From positions 1-64,000 of the forward strand of contig CAJNOI010000255.1 in the NCBI GenBank assembly GCA_905250115.1: a DNA stretch of 64,000 nucleotides, read 5' to 3'. This document shows positions 58,350-64,000 of the stretch, piece after piece. Position 1 is the first letter of the stretch. The number at the start of each line of letters is the position of its first letter. A program made the translations under genes and the position numbers. This DNA is from Adineta steineri. Lineage: Eukaryota > Rotifera > Eurotatoria > Adinetida > Adinetidae. Under the pieces are notes generated by a model. It was not told the origin of the DNA. It saw only the letters and a program-made list of their open reading frames with translations, and did no database searches.

Positions 58350-60901
58350 TCAAACTTTTTCCGTATTTGTAATAGTATTTCGTACTTTTGTTCCATTATT
58401 TATTTGTTTATGATGATTAACTGCATGAAAAGTTAAACAACCAGCATGTAAAATAAGTAAAACATCTGTTGTTAAAAAACCCACACTCCATGCTAGTTAT
58501 GAAAAAAACATAATATATTAATGAATATTTTCTATAATAGATAAAATACTTACGCCATGGTCTGTATTGAATTGCTTTTTTTTCACCTTCTGGTCCAATA
58601 GCCCAGACTTTTTTATTTCCTCCATCAGTCACAATAACACCATGACTAACTGAATCAAGAATCAAACGATTCATATTATCAACATTGATTTCATATAAAT
58701 CAATTCGACGGACCAATTGACCTATTTCAAAAACAACAAAAAAGATTTTTTATTAATCTATTCAATTCTAATTTACCATTTTTTTGTCGTTTTTCAAGAA
58801 AATATCTTGCTGGTTCACGTTCACGTCTTTTTCCTAATATATAACAACATTGGCTATCGACAACTAAACTTCGTATTTCAACACCAGATTCAAATGTTAT
58901 TTGTAATTGTAATTCATGATCAAAGACAGATATTTTCGATTTATTACAACCTTTTTCTGATGCATAAAAAATAAATTGTGTATCTGACGCAACACGTTGA
59001 CAATTAAGACCACGTTCAACAACACGTTCACGTTCAAGTTGTTTTCGTGTTAAATTACATATATATAATTTACATTCAATAGGTTTTGATGCTTGTTTAT
59101 GTTCACCTACTATAATTATACTATCATCATGATAAATACATAAATCTTTTATATCCCCATCAGACCATTGAATTCTCTATAATAAAAATACAAAGTTAAT
59201 TAAAAAAATTTTTTATTTATTCATTTACTTCATTCTCATGTCCACTAGCATCAAATATAACTAATGAACTTTTATCTTTATTATAAAGTAATATTAAATC
59301 TGTATTTGTTATTGCTAACATTCCCCAATCGAAACTTTGTGAAAGTGGAATTTTTTTATATGATTCAATATTACAATTATCTAATTTGGATTGAAATGTT
59401 GGTAAACGAGTTGGTGTTAATGACATTTTTTGATTTTGTGTAACTAAAGATAAATCAGCCATAGAATTTGAAACAGTTTTTGGTAATAAATTTGCTGAAC
59501 TAGGTGGATGAACACGATGTGCATGATGATTACTAGTTGTATTTGAAGAAGAAGATGTTGATGTTTGTTGTGGTACTTGTTGTTCAATTATTGAATTATT
59601 ATTTGTATCATCGGAACTATTTGTTGATGCTTGTTGTTGTTGTTGTTGAAGTCCAATAGTATTAAGTGATTTATAATGGTTTCCTTGACCATTTGAGTGT
59701 TTTTTTATTGCTCGATCATTTGTAGATATAGAAGCTTTTACATGATCATTATTTATTGTTGATGAAGCTGCACTACTTGAATCTACATATTTTTTAATTA
59801 GAAATGAAAAGAACTAGACATGTAAAGAATAATAAGATATGTGACATACCATCTGTTTGATGATTTCGTGCCGTTCTAGATGAAGCCGATGAATTTTGTT
59901 TACCATTATTATTATTATTATTTATAACTAGTTCCTCTATTTGTGATGATGATGAATCTTGATTTTTACTAAAACTTTTCTTTAAACATTCATCATTATC
60001 AATTTCAAATAATTTCATTTCTGGTAAACGTTCATGAAATACTTGATTAGCTTCACGAATATCTTCTTGTATATGTGTTAAATTTAATTGTAAATGTTTA
60101 AATTGTTCAATAGTTGACCAATCTGTTATTGTTATTCGTAAATCTTGTATTGTTTTATTTATTTGTTCACAACGTTGTTTATGTTCATCAATAAGTGATT
60201 CAAGTTCATTAGTACATATAGATGATTGTCTTTCAACAATATCTTCATTTGTTGCTTGTGCTGAACGTAATTCATCAATTAAACTTGTATAATATAAACG
60301 TATACCTTCAATAGATTTTTGTTTTACTTCAATTAATTTATGTCTTGCATGATCAATAAGATCATTCATAGCTAAATAGTCTTGTTCTAATGTATTTATA
60401 TTATTTGTTAATGTTGTTAATGCTTCACGTCTATGTTGATTTGCGCATTCAAAACAAACAAATAAACAACAATGTGAACATTTAACAAATGATGGTGATT
60501 GATTACAAACTTGACATTGTCCAGTTGCTTCAACATGAAAATTACATGATTCAACAAGATCAAGAACCGTTTGATTTATTGGTAAATCTGTATAATTTTT
60601 TATTGTTGAACATATTTCTTTTCGACAATTTTGTACTGGACAATAATGAATTAATTTTTCATCAATTGTATCTGTTGTTGGTGATGATGATGATTCTTGT
60701 GAATTCCATTCATTTTCCAGACAAGTTGTACCTATATATTATATTTATAGAAAAATAATTATTATTAGAAAAAAAAGAATTTGTCAACTTACAAATAGTA
60801 TGTCCACATGTTGGTAAAACTCTTGGTTCAGTATAACGTTGTGAACAAGCTGGACAATTGACAAGTGTTTCAAGAAGATGACGAGGTATTGCAGCTGCCA
60901 T
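58350..60901 (-). CDS. TRIM-like RING / B-box / coiled-coil protein with C-terminal propeller-like region
   Basis: Six exons (60901-60793, 60731-59850, 59782-59229, 59176-58777, 58721-58554, 58492-58350) join to 751 residues. The RING starts at once (CPACSQRYTEPRVLPTCGHT, then ICTTC) and is completed by CPVQNC. A B-box-like block CQVCNQSPSFVKCSHC then CCLFVCFECANQH follows at about 110-140. Next is a long coiled coil (about 145-290), a Ser/Asn/Gln-rich linker, and from about 430 a beta-rich region with repeated DLCIYHDDSIIIVG, YICNL and GVIVTDGGNKKVW segments that fits a degenerate propeller, as in TRIM-NHL proteins. It is predicted to be an E3 ubiquitin ligase. A TTTTTAG acceptor ends just 6 bases before the ATG, as expected for trans-splicing or a leader exon. 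Confidence 0.8.
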
Positions 60902-63673
60902 ATGATGCTAAAAAGGCAGAATGAAACTGTTCTCAATATTGTACAATTTATTTGATATTGATCATCCTTGTAATATGTCTGTATGTGATTTTACAAGGTT
61001 TCATAGTTAAATGAGAAAGAAGAGAATATTTAAAAGGAAACACATTTGTAATAAAGAGAAGATCTCATATTCACACATGTATGTATGTATGTATATATAT
61101 GTACATGATAGGTAGGAGGTTAAGTGTTTGCCATCCTTCAATATGCATCCTTCTTACTTGTAAAAGAAAGAAATGATCGTTGGTATAAAATAACCATTTC
61201 TTTCTTTCTATCATACCTGTTCATCTCACTTATTCGTTCTCCTTTAGTATATACATTATAACTTTTCATCGTGCGAATATTTGTTCAAAAAAGAAATCGA
61301 AGTAGAAAAAGAGAGAGAGAGAAGAGAAGAGAGAAAAAGAAATACATGTGTGTAATTATCATTTATGATAGAATGTTCTCTCTCTCTCTCTTTCGCTCCA
61401 CACTCGTCATCATGTATACGTATATAAACGTTGTAATCATTTGGTTGTCCACTACATAAGTCACGCTTGAATTGTACATCGAAAGAATGAGTGGATGAAT
61501 ACTGATAGTCAATCTAATGCGATCGAGGATGATAAAAAAAAAAGAAAAAAAGACAAGGAGAGGATTTATGTTGTACATATATACTCAACGAATTTGGGTA
61601 TGTATATGTATATAGATAATGTCTACATCAAAACTAATTTATAAGAGCCTGTAGATAGAATGCTAACCTTTTCAGCCTTATAAGTTAGATTATTCGTATA
61701 TTTAATGAGCACGTTTGATATTGTTTCGTTTCATCTATTGTATGTAATAATACGAAAACAGAAGTCTTACGAAGAAAGAAGAAGAAGCGGTAGTTCTTTT
61801 CTCTTTCTTTCTTTCTTTCTGTTTCTCTTTGACTCTCATTTCATTTCTAACTGTAGGTTGTTTTCGTTTATATTACTGATCTTTTTTTTTCTAAAGTAAA
61901 AATCTTAATAATGTCTTCAAGCAAATAAAAATGACGGTTGAACTACAAACAGTCATCAGTCGTGCAATAACAGACGAGTATAAGGAGACAAGTAAATAAT
62001 CGTCTCTTGTCATTCGACCTTTGACTTAGTGTATAGAAAGAAAGAAAGAAAGAGACAGAAAAGAAAAAACACTATAAAACTTGAGATGTGTCAAATATGT
62101 GAATGCAGACAAATATACTTAAACTAGATTCTACTTATAATAGAAGTGGTCGTCTTAACGAATCTCATAGTATATATGTATATGATATTATAACAATTGG
62201 CATTGAAGATCTCCTCTACATAGAAATTTACGAGCAATAAAATTGTGTATAATTAACAATTTGTTCATGTACTATTTGTCTTTCGAAATTGATTGTTTAG
62301 ATTAGAAAGTAGAAAATGATTCCATTCATAGTTAAGATATGCTTCTTAAGTGTTATAATTGTGTTTTTTTTTCAATGTTTGACAAATGACATTGATAAAT
62401 GAAGCGATTGGGTGGTAAAAGTGCAATATGTTACGCAATAATTATCTCATCAATCAGATATTGATAGAGCTTCTTTTTTTTATACATTTACATATTGAAA
62501 TTAATCATAAATCTTTTCTTTCTTTTTATAAACTCAAGGAATTCTATTCATTGTAAGTACAATCAATATAATATTCGATAAGAATATAATTAATCGGTCT
62601 CTATTGAATATATTATACATAGATATATATTTAAAAAAAGATATAATCATACACATTTAGATGAATAATTAGTTTTAAAATAGTAGGATTCGTATTCAGA
62701 GATATATTCAAGGATAAAATGAAGTGTTGAAAAGACTGACTTACATTAATACAAGATGTATAAATAACCATATAATTTACTTCATACGCTTGGTTAACAT
62801 GATTGTAGATGTTCATTCAAAAGGCTATAATGATGTTATATCGGTCTAATACTATATACCTGTCTTATTCGATTCAATATGTCGATAATCTATATAGAAT
62901 AATAAGTATAATTTAATCTCTTCATTTTATTAAAATGTACAAAGAAAGATATTTTTTTCAATTATATTCTTAGTTTCTTTACTAGTCTTTCTTAAGTGTT
63001 TTTAAAGTTTGAATTATTCGTCCTTGAAATTCATTTTAATATTTTCACAAAAGCGGTTTATATTTTTTGAATACGACTGTTATCCTTTACAACTTTATTA
63101 GCGATAAATTTTTTAATATAAGCATATTGATAAGGCATATGTTTCGATGAATTGCATGTAATTGATGAAGCGTATGATGGTAGTGGTGACACGTGAAATG
63201 ACTCGAAGATTTGTGTATCATTGGTTGTTGTAAATGAAATTGTTTTAAATATCGAATCTTTATTTTCTATTATAAATACCCTTTTTCTCTTTGTGTACTG
63301 TTGATTTCTTTGCTCCTATCACTTCTACTTAAAGGAGTTGATATTTTAATTAACCAGATGACACTAGTCTAGTTATCTATATGATTTATGTCCAATCATG
63401 AACTATATACACAACTGCTTTATATAAAATCACTGTCTAACAAATGTGTAGGATATCTTCTTTTACTATGATTATTTTAAATATCTCAAATACTGAAAAC
63501 AACTCAAGTCTATAAAAATTCATCATCTTATTGATTGGACTCTAAACGAAATTGAACAAATATTTTCCAGTAAGTCATATTTGAGATTATTGCGATACAA
63601 AAATAATTATTTTAAGTTCTATTGAAGAACTTGAATAAATTTCTCAAGATTATATTTGAAAAATATGATTAAA
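60902..63673. other. Intergenic, 2.8 kb, no gene seen
   Basis: AT-rich with many simple repeats: ATGT near 61077-61095, GA runs near 61310, CT runs near 61379-61391, and CTTT/GAAA runs near 61800 and 62036. No frame here shows domain content. It could hide promoters of the flanking minus-strand gene. Confidence 0.5.
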
Positions 63674-63964
63674 TTATGAATCATGACAATCGAAACATGA
63701 TTCGAAACACCGTTCACAATGAATTGCATCACAGCATAATTCACATTCACGAGTACATTTTCCACAGAACATTTCGTCACAACGTTCACATTCGCTTCGA
63801 TTTTTTGATGTTAACAATATTTTACAACCTGAACAGCGATCTGTTGAATGATTTTTGCTAGAACCAATCAATGCTTTTTTTTGTTCTTCTGCAATATTTT
63901 TCAACACTGAACGAAAACCATAACATTCTGGATCATGACATTTCTGAAAATATGTTTTTTCCAT
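63674..63964 (-). CDS. Cys-rich putative zinc-binding protein, possibly incomplete
   Basis: A 96-residue frame from an ATG to a TGA or similar stop has at least 17 cysteines, mostly as CxxC or CxxxC pairs: KCHDPEC, DRCSGC, ECERCDEMFCGKC, ECELCCDAIHCERC, SCFDC. The spacing resembles linked treble-clef or FYVE/PHD-like zinc sites, and clusters like CERCDEMFCGKC are typical of such folds. There is no enzymatic motif. The gene may extend upstream past the window edge, only 36 bp away, so start and length are uncertain. I cannot name the family. Confidence 0.55.
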   Translation of the reverse strand: MEKTYFQKCHDPECYGFRSVLKNIAEEQKKALIGSSKNHSTDRCSGCKILLTSKNRSECERCDEMFCGKCTRECELCCDAIHCERCFESCFDCHDS

Positions 63965-64000
63965 AGGATGAACAAGAAAATAGATTTGATTTTTTCTATG

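Noticed and set aside
61271-61899. Frames of 62-71 codons in the 61 kb region
   Set aside because: Coded by GA and CT simple repeats; no conserved content.
1-64000. CRISPR arrays, bacterial operons, tRNA or rRNA genes
   Set aside because: No spaced direct-repeat array, no Shine-Dalgarno-linked gene strings, and no tRNA cloverleaf or rRNA core sequence was recognised; all supported genes are spliced eukaryotic genes or single-exon receptors.

Overview
The window is animal nuclear DNA, very AT-rich and gene-dense. Its genes have many small exons separated by mostly 45-150 bp GT-AG introns. The gene set is metazoan: a Cys-loop receptor, a nuclear receptor with two DNA-binding domains, parkin, ubinuclein, FHIP, a TRIM-like protein and a rhodopsin-like GPCR. 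The tiny introns, AT content, splice acceptors lying almost on start codons (compatible with spliced-leader trans-splicing) and scattered TGTGGG-containing motifs all fit a bdelloid rotifer (Rotaria/Adineta type). That assignment is inference, not proof. Gene models were built by joining exons at splice sites and checking that phases and total lengths agree. A 10-N assembly gap lies at 28477-28486.

Layout. 0-2.2 kb has no recognisable gene. 2.2-4.9 kb is a minus-strand Ser/Thr kinase. 5.8-6.1 kb holds a relic of a CMAH-like Rieske domain, followed by two inverted-repeat elements. 8.0-11.5 kb is ubinuclein (minus). 11.7-14.1 kb is a secreted-type single-pass membrane protein with WSC/C-type-lectin-like cysteine modules (minus). 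14.6-15.4 kb is an 815-bp foldback element. 15.9-16.9 kb is a parkin reduced to its RBR module. 18.1-20.8 kb is an alpha-type nicotinic receptor subunit, convergent with a two-DBD nuclear receptor (21.0-23.3 kb, minus).

24.5-36.4 kb is a tandem duplication of about 5.3-5.5 kb. Each copy carries one type I membrane protein: signal peptide, NHL beta-propeller, variable linker, EGF-like repeats, TM helix and short tail. The copies differ by low-complexity inserts (a Thr/Ser 27-bp minisatellite in A, a Gly-rich tract in B) and by exon gain and loss, while their 3' ends are nearly identical. A pogo-like non-autonomous transposon sits exactly between them, and a shorter relative lies at 45.2-45.7 kb.

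37.2-43.1 kb is a 17-exon FHIP (FTS-Hook-interacting) gene with a hAT-like MITE in one intron. 43.7-44.7 kb is an intronless GPCR. 45.9-46.6 kb is a Gln/Ser/His-rich unknown. 48.0-48.3 kb is a 71-aa two-EF-hand protein. 49.6-50.7 kb is a TEX47-like gene. 51.0-53.2 kb is a VWA7-like secreted protein with a CRE/TATA promoter. 53.9-54.2 and 55.3-55.6 kb are two microproteins (one C2H2-like, one SHOCT-like). 56.5-58.2 kb is a CYP3-clan cytochrome P450, convergent with a RING/B-box/coiled-coil protein (58.4-60.9 kb, minus). The window ends with a Cys-rich zinc-binding ORF (63.7-64.0 kb).

The genes do not form a pathway. This is an ordinary metazoan neighbourhood whose most unusual parts are the diversifying NHL-EGF pair, the two-DBD receptor, the truncated parkin, the receptor with a lysine in the intermediate ring position, and a dense set of short inverted-repeat elements.
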